NCBI RefSeq assembly: GCF_017352115.1
Contig: NZ_CP071448.1
Coordinates: forward strand, 3,247,001-3,311,000
Length of the DNA stretch: 64,000 nucleotides
From: Flavobacterium endoglycinae
GTDB lineage: Bacteria; Bacteroidota; Bacteroidia; Flavobacteriales; Flavobacteriaceae
Reading direction: 5' to 3'
In this document: one piece after another, positions 35,128 through 43,643 of the stretch
Position numbering within the stretch: the first letter of the stretch is position 1
Layout of the letters: each line of letters begins with the position of its first letter
Notes under the pieces: generated by a model
The model's database searches: none
The model's input: only the letters and a program-made list of their open reading frames with translations
Told to the model about the DNA's origin: nothing
Made by a program: the position numbers and the translations under genes

Positions 35128-36291
35128 ATGAAAAAAACAGCTATAATTCCGTTACGAAAAAACTCTAAAGGAATTCCGGGGAAAAACAAAAAGAAAATGC
35201 TGGGTCGTCCGCTTTTTTCGTGGGTGCTGACAGCGGCTGTTTTTTCGGAATTGGATGAGGTTTACATATTTACCGATGATCAGGAAATAATTGATTTTGT
35301 TAATCGGGAATATCATTGGACGCCAAAAGTGAAAGCATTATTACGAAACGATCACAATGCTTCAGATACGGCATCAACTGAAAGTGCTATGATAGAATTT
35401 GCAGAAAGTATAGGTAATTTTGATATTCTGTGTTTATTACAAGCAACTTCGCCTCTAACAACTTCTCAGGATATTAATGCCACTTTAGATGAAGTTCTCA
35501 AAAATCAAAAAACTTCTGCCTTAACAGTAGTCAATACACATCGTTTTATTTGGAATGCCGATGGAACTCCACAAAATTATGATGTTTTTAAACGTCCCCG
35601 CAGACAAGATTTTGAGGGTCTGTTAATCGAAAACGGAGCTGTTTATGTCACAACCAAAGAAGCATTTAAAACATCACACAATAGAGTTAGCGGTTCGATA
35701 GGTTTGGTAAAAATGCCAGAAGAATCGCTTGTAGAAATCGATAGTTTAACCGATTGGGAAATTGTAGAAAACCTGCTTGCTGAACGCCAGAAAAAAACAA
35801 AACAACACCAGCGAATTGATTATTTAGTTTTAGACGTCGACGGCGTTTTTACAGACGGTTGTGTATATTACAATGCGGAAGGCGAGATGGCTAAAAAGTT
35901 TAATATGCGAGACGGAATGGGACTGGAAATTCTAAGACAAAATAAAGTTGAGGTTATTGTATTGACCTCAGAAAATTCTGAATTAGTCGCCCAGCGAATG
36001 AAGAAATTGCAAATAAAACACACTTTTTTAGGGGTAAAAGATAAGTTTTCATTTTTAACGCAATTTCTTTTAGATAGAAATAGTAGTTTTGGCGCCGTTG
36101 CGTACGTAGGTGACGATGTAAATGATTTGGCAAATATTTGCAGCGTAGGATGGTCATTTACACCTGCTGATGCTGTAGAAGCTGTAAAAGCAAATGCAGA
36201 TTACATCTTAACCAATGCTTCTGGAGAAGGAGCAATTAGAGAAACTTGTGAAATTTTATTAAAGTATAATAAACGTTATGAAAGATTATAA
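35128..36291 (+). CDS. Acylneuraminate/KDN cytidylyltransferase fused to KdsC-like HAD phosphatase
   Basis: Bifunctional protein of 387 residues. Residues 1-220 form a CMP-sialate-synthetase-type domain with IPLRKNSKGIPGKN near residue 6, FTDDQEIIDFV near residue 48 and LLQATSPLTTSQDI near residue 108. Residues 230-387 form a KdsC-like HAD domain with LDVDGVFTDGCVYY (nucleophile Asp236, Asp238), LTSENSELVAQR near residue 275, and GDDVNDL (Asp329, Asp330). Such a fusion resembles animal CMAS. The reading is that the HAD part removes the 9-phosphate of a nonulosonic acid and the N-domain activates it with CTP. The synthase gene overlaps by 14 bases, which supports this. NeuA-like rather than KdsB-like motifs argue against Kdo. 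Confidence 0.85.
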   Translation: MKKTAIIPLRKNSKGIPGKNKKKMLGRPLFSWVLTAAVFSELDEVYIFTDDQEIIDFVNREYHWTPKVKALLRNDHNASDTASTESAMIEFAESIGNFDILCLLQATSPLTTSQDINATLDEVLKNQKTSALTVVNTHRFIWNADGTPQNYDVFKRPRRQDFEGLLIENGAVYVTTKEAFKTSHNRVSGSIGLVKMPEESLVEIDSLTDWEIVENLLAERQKKTKQHQRIDYLVLDVDGVFTDGCVYYNAEGEMAKKFNMRDGMGLEILRQNKVEVIVLTSENSELVAQRMKKLQIKHTFLGVKDKFSFLTQFLLDRNSSFGAVAYVGDDVNDLANICSVGWSFTPADAVEAVKANADYILTNASGEGAIRETCEILLKYNKRYERL

Positions 36292-37153
36292 TAAACCTTA
36301 TGTGATTGCAGAAATTGGATGTAATCATAAAGGCGAAATGACAATAGCCAAAGAATTGATTAAAATTGCAAAGATCTTTGGAAATGCTGATGCAGTCAAA
36401 TTTCAAAAACGTAACAATAAAGAACTTCTTACCGAAGAACAGTACCATGCTCCGCATCCAAATTCGGCAAATTCTTATGGAGACACGTATGGTGAGCACA
36501 GAGAATTTTTAGAATTCAATGTTGATCAGCACAAAGAGCTAAAAGAATATTGCGAAGAAATCGGAATTGTATATTCAACGTCAGTTTGGGATACAACATC
36601 AGCAAAAGAAATTGCTTCCTTAAATCCTGAATTCATAAAAATTCCTTCGGCTTGCAATAACAATTTTGATATGTTAGGATGGCTTTGTGAAAATTATTCT
36701 GGAGAAATTCATATTTCAACAGGAATGACAACCAAAGATGAAACCGATATTTTAGTAAACTATTTTACAGAAAAAGGAAGAAATAAAGATCTAGTATTGT
36801 ACAACTGTACATCTGGATATCCAGTTCCTTTTGAAGATGTTTGTCTTTTAGATATTAATCTGTTAAAACAGAAATACCAAGATAAAGTAAAACATATTGG
36901 TTTTTCTGGGCATCATTTAGGAATTGCTGTAGACATTGCAGCTTATACACTGGGAGCACATATTATCGAAAGACATTATACTCTAGACAGAACCTGGAAA
37001 GGGACAGACCATGCAGCTTCGCTTGAGCCAATGGGATTGCGAAAGCTAACTCGTGACCTTAATGCAGTATATCAGGCATTGACATTTAAAGCTTCTGAAA
37101 TCCTGCCAATCGAACAAATCCAAAGAGATAAATTAAAAAATAAAAAAGTATAA
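36278..37153 (+). CDS. NeuB-family nonulosonic acid synthase lacking the SAF domain
   Basis: PEP-condensing synthase of 291 residues, forming a nine-carbon sugar acid from a six-carbon sugar or its 6-phosphate. NeuB TIM-barrel motifs are AEIGCNHKGEMTIAKELI near residue 8, DAVKFQKR near residue 40, STSVWDTTSAKEIA near residue 98, IKIPSACNNNF near residue 118, and GFSGHHLGIAVDIAAYTLGA then RTWKGTDHAASLEP near residue 240. Ordinary NeuB proteins have about 340-350 residues with a C-terminal antifreeze-like SAF domain that reaches into the partner's active site. That domain is absent here and the next gene starts 53 bases later. A KDN-9-phosphate synthase is a fitting interpretation, not proven. 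Confidence 0.85.
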   Translation: MKDYNKPYVIAEIGCNHKGEMTIAKELIKIAKIFGNADAVKFQKRNNKELLTEEQYHAPHPNSANSYGDTYGEHREFLEFNVDQHKELKEYCEEIGIVYSTSVWDTTSAKEIASLNPEFIKIPSACNNNFDMLGWLCENYSGEIHISTGMTTKDETDILVNYFTEKGRNKDLVLYNCTSGYPVPFEDVCLLDINLLKQKYQDKVKHIGFSGHHLGIAVDIAAYTLGAHIIERHYTLDRTWKGTDHAASLEPMGLRKLTRDLNAVYQALTFKASEILPIEQIQRDKLKNKKV

Positions 37154-37206
37154 AACCTCAAAGTACTGTTGCTGCGGTAATGCATAACATTGTTTGTAAT
37201 TAAAAG

Positions 37207-38604
37207 ATGAAAAAAAATATATTTATTTTCCTGCCAGATGGTGTCGGACTTCGAAATTTTGCTTTAACAGAATTCAAAAACATTGGAGAAAGCGCAGGAT
37301 TTGATATTACTTATTGGAATAATACTCCTTTTTCGATAACAGAAAAAATTGGATTTAAAGAAGTTAAAATCCAAAATACATCTTTGCACCCGTTAACGAC
37401 AGTTTATACACGAGCACGTAAACGCATGGAATTGAATTTTTTCGATAAAAAGTTCAATGAAACGGTTTACAATACCTATAATTTTCCACATTCTTATAAG
37501 GGATTAAAAAATGCCTTTAAAAGTCTAATGGTTGATACGCTCACTGCTTTTGGATCTAACGAAAAAGGAATAAAATTCGTTCGTGAAAAAATTAAAAAAG
37601 GAGAACGTTCAACCACAAAATATCTAGATTGTAAAAAACAACTTGAACTGCACAGACCCGATTTTGTATTTTGTACAAATCAACGTCCTACACAAGCAAT
37701 TGCTCCAATTTTAGCAGCTCAAGATTTAGGAATTCCAACAGCAACATTTATTTTTTCATGGGATAATCTGCCCAAAGCAACCACATTAGTCGAAACAGAT
37801 TATTACTTTGTATGGAGCGAACACATGAAAAAAGAAGTACTGATGTACTGCCCATACGTAAATGAAAATCAAGTTTTTGTAACAGGAACTCCACAATTCG
37901 AAAGTCACTTTGATACTACACTTTTAGAAAGTAAAGAAGATTTCTATAAAAAACACAAACTGGATAGCAATGTGCGATACATCTGTTATTCTGGAGACGA
38001 TATAGTAACTTCGCCCTTAGATCAATATTATTTAGAAGATCTTGCTGTATCTGTACGAGAATTAAATAAACAAGGATATTCATTAGGAATAATTTACAGA
38101 AAATGTCCAGTTGATTTCACTGACCGATACGACGCTGTTCTTGAAAAATACAAAGATGTCATTGTAAATATCGATCCGCTTTGGAGTCCTGTTGGACAAA
38201 GCTGGAATGAAATAATGCCAACCAAAGAAGATTTTGCACTTCAAGCCAATATCTGCGAACACACCGAATTTGTTGGAAACATTGCATCATCAATGGTTTT
38301 TGATTTTGTGGCTCATGACAAATCTTGTCTGTTTTTTGATTACGAACAACCGCAGCTTAAAAAAGGAATCAGAGACATTGGACAGAATTATCACTATATC
38401 CATTTTAGATCAATGCCGTCTAAAGAAGCCGCATTATGGGTTAGAAATAAAGCTGACTTAACTCAGATCGTAAAAGATATTATAGACGGAAAAATATCAA
38501 ATGTTTCCGAAGGTAAAAAATGGTTTGAAACTATCGTTGGACCTAATCCTACGCTTGCCTCTGCAAAAATATGGGAAGGAATAACAGCTATTTTAAAACA
38601 ATAA
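37207..38604 (+). CDS. Unrecognised GT-B-like protein, candidate CMP-nonulosonate transferase
   Basis: 465 residues, no signal peptide or membrane segment. I do not recognise the family. The N-terminus (NIFIFLPDGVGLRNFAL) looks like the first strand and loop of a GT-B fold. LHRPDFVFCTNQRPTQA near residue 148, IPTATFIFSWDNLPKAT near residue 178, and FVTGTPQFESHF near residue 225 resemble the layout of CDP-glycerol transferase or polysialyltransferase-type enzymes. GNIASSMVFDFVAHDKS near residue 357 would be the donor loop. It sits directly after the nonulosonate cassette and before an MBOAT gene, so transfer of the CMP-activated sugar is the simplest guess. Confidence 0.55.
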   Translation: MKKNIFIFLPDGVGLRNFALTEFKNIGESAGFDITYWNNTPFSITEKIGFKEVKIQNTSLHPLTTVYTRARKRMELNFFDKKFNETVYNTYNFPHSYKGLKNAFKSLMVDTLTAFGSNEKGIKFVREKIKKGERSTTKYLDCKKQLELHRPDFVFCTNQRPTQAIAPILAAQDLGIPTATFIFSWDNLPKATTLVETDYYFVWSEHMKKEVLMYCPYVNENQVFVTGTPQFESHFDTTLLESKEDFYKKHKLDSNVRYICYSGDDIVTSPLDQYYLEDLAVSVRELNKQGYSLGIIYRKCPVDFTDRYDAVLEKYKDVIVNIDPLWSPVGQSWNEIMPTKEDFALQANICEHTEFVGNIASSMVFDFVAHDKSCLFFDYEQPQLKKGIRDIGQNYHYIHFRSMPSKEAALWVRNKADLTQIVKDIIDGKISNVSEGKKWFETIVGPNPTLASAKIWEGITAILKQ

Positions 38605-38610
38605 AAATCT

Positions 38611-40044
38611 ATGTTTTTTAATTCAATAGCATTTGCTATTTTTTTACCAATCGTTTTTTTCTTGTATTGGTTTGTTTTCAATAAAACCAAAAGCTCTCAA
38701 AACGCATTATTAATAATTGCGAGTTATTATTTTTATTCCTGCTGGGACTGGAGATTTTTATTTTTGCTTGTATTTTCTACATTCCTAGATTATTACACCG
38801 GAATTCAAATCGAAAAAGGCAAATCCGAAAAAAGCCAGAAATTTTGGTTTTGGCTTAGTATTGGTGCCAATTTAGGATTTCTGGGAGTCTTTAAATATTA
38901 TAATTTCTTCGCGGCATCATTTGCAGAATTATTCAGTGGATTAGGTTTCAAAGTAAGTCCAATTTTATTAGATGTTATTCTTCCAGTTGGAATCTCCTTT
39001 TACACATTTCACGGATTGTCGTATGTGATCGATATCTATTACAAACGCATCAAAGCCGAATATAATTTTATTGATTATTCCTTGTTTGTGAGTTATTTTC
39101 CGTTATTGGTTGCCGGTCCAATAGAAAGAGCAACACATTTGCTGCCACAAGTTAAAGTAAAACGAGACTTCGATTTTGAAAAAGCAAAAGAAGGTGTTTG
39201 CCTGATTGTTTGGGGATTAGTAAAAAAAGTGGTTATTGCAGATACCTGTGCGGCGTACGCCAATGCTGTTTTTGATCATTATCCGTCAATGAATTCTTTT
39301 TCGCTCATATTAGGAGCCATTTATTTTGCTTTTCAAATTTATGGAGACTTCTCAGGATATTCGGATATTGCTTTAGGAACATCCAAATTATTCGGATTGG
39401 ATTTGTTGAGAAACTTCAACTATCCGTATTTTTCTAGAGATATTGCAGAATTCTGGCGTCGCTGGCATATTTCGCTTTCATCATGGTTTCGTGATTATTT
39501 GTACATTCCGTTAGGAGGAAGCAAAGGCGGACTTTGGATGAAAATCAGAAACACCTTTATCATTTTTGTGGTAAGTGGTTTTTGGCACGGAGCGAATTGG
39601 ACTTACATTGCATGGGGATTTATCAATGCCGTTTATTTTCTTCCGTTACTTTTATCCAACAAAAACAGAAATAACATGGATACCATTGTGCTGAAATGGA
39701 ATTTCGATTCAATAAAAGTAATTTTCAGCATTCTTACCACTTTTAGTATTACCTGTATTGCCTGGGTATTTTTTAGAGCAAAAACAATAACAGATGCTGT
39801 TTTATATTTAAAACGAATTGTTTTAGACCGAGATTTCAGTTTTCAATATCTCGATAACGAAAGATACAATTACGAACTTATTCTTCTAGTCCTTTTATTC
39901 ACAGTCGTTGAATGGAACAATCGTGCTAAAGTTGAACCTTTATCAGGGAAAAAAAGCATGTTGAAAATAGCATTGGCGATCGCCGCCATAATCGCTTTCG
40001 GAACTTTTTCTGATTATAAAGAATTTATATACTTTCAATTTTAA
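38611..40044 (+). CDS. MBOAT family O-acyltransferase (AlgI-like), copy 2
   Basis: 477 residues, close paralogue of the protein at 32755 along the whole length. Shared blocks include YSCWDWRFLFLLVFST, FHGLSYVIDIY, FPLLVAGPIERATHLLP, EFWRRWHISLSSWFRDYLY, and SGFWHGANW with His326. The role should be the same: passing acyl groups over the inner membrane to an SGNH-type partner, here the gene at 40044 that shares one base with it. It starts 6 bases after the GT-B-like gene. Having two such pairs suggests two acetylation sites or two acceptor sugars. Confidence 0.93.
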   Translation: MFFNSIAFAIFLPIVFFLYWFVFNKTKSSQNALLIIASYYFYSCWDWRFLFLLVFSTFLDYYTGIQIEKGKSEKSQKFWFWLSIGANLGFLGVFKYYNFFAASFAELFSGLGFKVSPILLDVILPVGISFYTFHGLSYVIDIYYKRIKAEYNFIDYSLFVSYFPLLVAGPIERATHLLPQVKVKRDFDFEKAKEGVCLIVWGLVKKVVIADTCAAYANAVFDHYPSMNSFSLILGAIYFAFQIYGDFSGYSDIALGTSKLFGLDLLRNFNYPYFSRDIAEFWRRWHISLSSWFRDYLYIPLGGSKGGLWMKIRNTFIIFVVSGFWHGANWTYIAWGFINAVYFLPLLLSNKNRNNMDTIVLKWNFDSIKVIFSILTTFSITCIAWVFFRAKTITDAVLYLKRIVLDRDFSFQYLDNERYNYELILLVLLFTVVEWNNRAKVEPLSGKKSMLKIALAIAAIIAFGTFSDYKEFIYFQF

Positions 40045-40925
40045 TGAAAAGGTTTTTAATTTATATACTCAAAATCCTTGTAATTACGGTTTTGATTGCC
40101 GTGGTGCTTGACGGACTTTATACAGCTGTTTTTTTTAAATCTCAAAATAGGGGAAAAATTGAAACAGTCGTAAACTCAAAACCTCAAAATTACGATGTTG
40201 TCATTTTAGGATCATCACGTGCAAACAATCATTTTGTCTCTGAAATGTTTGAAGAAAAAGGACTAAAAACCTTTAATTACGGAATGAGCGGTGGACATTT
40301 ATTTGAAGCCTCGTTGATGCTGAAATTGATGATCGAAAGAAAATACCAAATTAAAAACATCATTTTAGAAGCAGATTTAAATCTTTCAAATGATAAAGAA
40401 GCGGATGGAATTTCGGCTAAATTTCTGCCCTATATTCACAATTCAGAAGTTATAAAAGAACATTTTGAACCACAGGCAAATTTCACCGAATTGTATTATG
40501 TCCCTTTTTATCGTTATGTGAAATTTGACGGTAAAATTGGTTTCAGGGAAATTTGTAAAATTCTGATGAACGAAAAAACAAATGCTCTCGATAATCAAGG
40601 ATATTATCCGTTAGTCAAACATAAAAATGGCAATATGAAAAATAATATTGTCAATTTAAATCCGCTGCCACACAACAAATACTACGAAGAAATTAAAGCT
40701 ATTTGTAAAGCCAATAAAATTAATTTCATAGCCGTAATGACGCCAATGTGCGAAAATGTGAAAGGAATGAATTACTTTGAAAAAGTAAAGAAAAAATATC
40801 CCGAAATTTACAATTACGAAAATGTAGTAGTCGAGAATAAATACTTTTCATCCTGCGGACACATGAATGATACGGGAGCTAAAATTTTTACAGCCAGAAT
40901 TCTAAAAGATTTTTTTAATAAATAA
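40044..40925 (+). CDS. SGNH-hydrolase-like periplasmic protein, copy 2 (missing DxxH Asp)
   Basis: 293 residues with an N-terminal signal anchor (FLIYILKILVITVLIAVVLD) and a nucleophile-elbow motif LGSSRANNH (Ser57, Ser58, Arg59). The C-terminal block reads SCGHMNDTGAKIF with Ser270 where the DxxH aspartate should stand and His273 in place, whereas copy 1 at 34193 has DQSH. A Ser-His dyad may be enough, or the acidic residue comes from elsewhere. Partner of the MBOAT just upstream, with a one-base overlap. Functional role as acetyl acceptor/donor is inferred from AlgJ-type systems. Confidence 0.62.
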   Translation: MKRFLIYILKILVITVLIAVVLDGLYTAVFFKSQNRGKIETVVNSKPQNYDVVILGSSRANNHFVSEMFEEKGLKTFNYGMSGGHLFEASLMLKLMIERKYQIKNIILEADLNLSNDKEADGISAKFLPYIHNSEVIKEHFEPQANFTELYYVPFYRYVKFDGKIGFREICKILMNEKTNALDNQGYYPLVKHKNGNMKNNIVNLNPLPHNKYYEEIKAICKANKINFIAVMTPMCENVKGMNYFEKVKKKYPEIYNYENVVVENKYFSSCGHMNDTGAKIFTARILKDFFNK

Positions 40926-40926
40926 A

Positions 40927-42084
40927 ATGCATATAGCTTTTTTAACACCAGAATTTCCACATGCCAAAGTTGCGTATGCAGCCGGAATTGGTACAAGTGT
41001 AAAAAACCTTACGATCGCTTTAGCCAAAGAAGGAATTACGGTTACTGTTTTTGTATACGGTCAAAAAACACAAGAAGTTATGGTTGAAAATGGTATTACG
41101 ATTCATCTTATAAAAGAAAAAAAATACAAATTTCTGGGTTGGTTCTTTCATAGAAAACATATTGAAAAATATTGCAATTCCATCATTCAAAAAGAAAAGA
41201 TAGCACTTTTAGAAGCTGCTGATTGGACTGGAATTACCGCTTTTATGAAATTCAAGATTCCGCTTGTCATTCGATTTCATGGAAGTGATACTTATTTCTG
41301 TCATTTAGAAAACAGAAAACAAAAGAAAAAAAACTTTTGGTTCGAAAAGAAAGCCATAAATGGAGCAAAAGCATTTATTGCACCCACAACCTTTGCTGGT
41401 CAGGTTTCCAAAGAACTTTTGGGAATAAAAAACAAAGAAATAAAAACCATTCACTACGGATTAGAACTGGAAAACTTTACCAATCCATCTCCCGAAATCT
41501 ATGAAAAAGGCCTGATTTTGTACATTGGAACTTTGATTAGAAAAAAAGGAGTTTTGGAACTGCCTGAAATTTTCGCCAAAGTTCACAAACAGTTTCCTCA
41601 AGCAAAACTGTTTTTGATAGGAGGCGATTCTAATGATGTAAAAACAGGAACTTCATCAACATGGCAGTTGTTACAGGAAAGATTTTCAAATGAAGATCTT
41701 CAAAACGTTCAATATTTAGGCAAAATCCCATACGAAGAAGTTAGAAATTACATTCAAAAAGCAAATGTATGCGTGTTTCCAACCTTTGCAGAAACCTTAG
41801 GAATGGTAACCATAGAATCTATGGCAATGCAAAAAGCTGTTGTAAACAGCAATATTGGCTGGGCACAAGAATTAATGATAAATAAAGAAAGCGGATTTTT
41901 GGTGCATCCTGCGAATCATGATTTGTATGCCGAAAGAATAATTCAGTTATTCAACAATCCGGAACTTACTTTAGAAATAGGAAAAAAAGCCCGATTAAGA
42001 ATAGAAGAGAAATTTGATATCAAAAAGCTGGTAAAAGAGAATATCGATTTTTATACTAAAATCATAAACTCAAGCAACAAATGA
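40927..42084 (+). CDS. Glycosyltransferase family 4
   Basis: 385 residues, GT-B fold. HIAFLTPEFPHAKVAYAAGI near the N-terminus has a GIGTSVKN loop typical of GT4; IRFHGSDTYFCH sits near residue 115. ILYIGTLIRKKGVLELPEIF opens the C-terminal domain near residue 197, and FPTFAETLGMVTIESMAMQK near residue 280 is the EX7E donor motif. It overlaps the next gene by 4 bases (ATGA). Retaining enzyme by family; donor unknown. Confidence 0.9.
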   Translation: MHIAFLTPEFPHAKVAYAAGIGTSVKNLTIALAKEGITVTVFVYGQKTQEVMVENGITIHLIKEKKYKFLGWFFHRKHIEKYCNSIIQKEKIALLEAADWTGITAFMKFKIPLVIRFHGSDTYFCHLENRKQKKKNFWFEKKAINGAKAFIAPTTFAGQVSKELLGIKNKEIKTIHYGLELENFTNPSPEIYEKGLILYIGTLIRKKGVLELPEIFAKVHKQFPQAKLFLIGGDSNDVKTGTSSTWQLLQERFSNEDLQNVQYLGKIPYEEVRNYIQKANVCVFPTFAETLGMVTIESMAMQKAVVNSNIGWAQELMINKESGFLVHPANHDLYAERIIQLFNNPELTLEIGKKARLRIEEKFDIKKLVKENIDFYTKIINSSNK

Positions 42085-43613
42085 TTATAATCTATCATCA
42101 TAATAATAAAGTTGTTGAGGTTTCATTTAACGGAGAAAGCATTCCTTTTTCTAAAAAAAATATTGCCGAAAATGTATTCGATACTGCCGAAAAATATCCT
42201 GACCAATTAATCATGTGGTGCCAATTGGATTTAAAATTAAATCTGAATCATGCTGCACTTCCAGATATTTTTCATCATGATAAAATAATGGCTTCCTTTA
42301 ATGTATCTGCAGATTATTTTTTGCCCAAAACAATTGGTTATGTTGACGAAAGTCCATTTTTAAATGTAAAAAAAGACGTCAGCTATCCTACTTGGCAAAT
42401 GAGCGCAGATATTGGCGGAGTGCATGCGAAAGTTGTAAATGCATTGCAAAATAAAGTCAGTTTAGATACTGATTTTGACTATTTCCTACATTCATTGGCA
42501 AAAGGAGCAATGCCAAACGGACTTTTATGTTATTCAGAGCCATCATTAATTAAAGACCATTCTCAAATTATACAAAAGAAAAAGAGAACGAATTTTTTGG
42601 TATTTCGTTTTGTAAAACAACATTACAGAACACGCTGGATTTTTCTTCTTTTCCTTGATTTATTTTTATACGAAAGGAAGTTTGCTCTTTTTCCGCTTCT
42701 GGCAAGTCTGTTTTTTAAACGAAGAATTTTCGAAAAAAACCTGCTGGATAAGATTGAAGTTCATTCCGTTAAAAAAGTTATCGATAAAAAAACGATTGAT
42801 GTCATTATTCCAACAATTGGCAGAAAAGAATGTTTGTATGATGTATTAAAAGATTTGTCAAAACAAACACATCTTCCTGTCAGCGTTATTATTATTGAAC
42901 AAAATCCCGCTTTAGGCAGTACTTCAGAATTGGATTATCTACAGACTAAAAACTGGCCGTTTACAATCAAACATACTTTTACACATCAGGCAGGAGCGTG
43001 CAATGCCAGAAACCTGGCCTTAGTGCAAGTTGAAAGCGAGTGGGTTTTCTTAAATGATGATGACAACAGGTTTGAATCTGATTTAATCGAAAAGACATTC
43101 GCCAATATTGAATCTTTCGGATGTTTGGCCGCTTTAACATTTTACCCTATCGCAGGACAAAAATTAGTAGAAAAGAAGATTTGTCAAGCTGCGATATTTG
43201 GATCAGGAAACAGCTTTATTAAATCAACTGCTTTAGAAAAAGTCAGTTTCAATAAAAGTCTGGAGTTTGGTTATGGAGAAGATACAGAATTTGGACTTCA
43301 GTTGCGCAATGCTGGTTTCGATATTATTTATTTCCCCAATTTGGTTATTAACCACTTAAAAGCGCCAATGGGAGGTTTTCGTACTAAGCCTGTGTTAATT
43401 TGGCAGAATGCAGAAGTACAGCCAAAACCATCGCCAACCATAATGTTTTTAAAGCTTAATAATCTTAGCATTCAACAGCTTAATGGTTACAAAACGGTTC
43501 TTTGTATAAAGTTCTATAAGGCGCAGCATTTAAGAAATCCAGTTCAATATTTGTTAAATTTTAGTAAACAGTGGAAATCAAGTATATTTTGGGCTCAAAA
43601 GTTAAAGGAATAA
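42081..43613 (+). CDS. Two-domain protein: unknown N-domain plus GT2 glycosyltransferase
   Basis: 510 residues. Residues 1 to about 235 form a domain I do not recognise. It is rich in aromatic residues, with a YHHNNKVVEVSFNG start and a region FDYFLHSLAKGAMPNGLLCY near residue 132. From about residue 236, a GT2 domain follows: IDVIIPTIGRKECLYDVLKD, IIEQNPALGSTSELDYL, GACNARNLALVQVESEW, LNDDDNRFESDLI and GYGEDTEFGLQLRNAGFD. GT2 enzymes normally start at the first of these motifs, so the N-terminal 235 residues are an addition, perhaps a second glycosyltransferase-like or regulatory domain. No membrane anchor is evident. Confidence 0.8.
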   Translation: MIIIYHHNNKVVEVSFNGESIPFSKKNIAENVFDTAEKYPDQLIMWCQLDLKLNLNHAALPDIFHHDKIMASFNVSADYFLPKTIGYVDESPFLNVKKDVSYPTWQMSADIGGVHAKVVNALQNKVSLDTDFDYFLHSLAKGAMPNGLLCYSEPSLIKDHSQIIQKKKRTNFLVFRFVKQHYRTRWIFLLFLDLFLYERKFALFPLLASLFFKRRIFEKNLLDKIEVHSVKKVIDKKTIDVIIPTIGRKECLYDVLKDLSKQTHLPVSVIIIEQNPALGSTSELDYLQTKNWPFTIKHTFTHQAGACNARNLALVQVESEWVFLNDDDNRFESDLIEKTFANIESFGCLAALTFYPIAGQKLVEKKICQAAIFGSGNSFIKSTALEKVSFNKSLEFGYGEDTEFGLQLRNAGFDIIYFPNLVINHLKAPMGGFRTKPVLIWQNAEVQPKPSPTIMFLKLNNLSIQQLNGYKTVLCIKFYKAQHLRNPVQYLLNFSKQWKSSIFWAQKLKE

Positions 43614-43643
43614 TTCTTACATTAGAGTTCAAATATATGCAAG

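Noticed and set aside
35128..36291. Fusion protein as KdsB-KdsC of the Kdo route
   Set aside because: The N-domain has NeuA-type IPLRKNSKGIPGKN rather than a KdsB-type start, and a NeuB-like gene follows directly.
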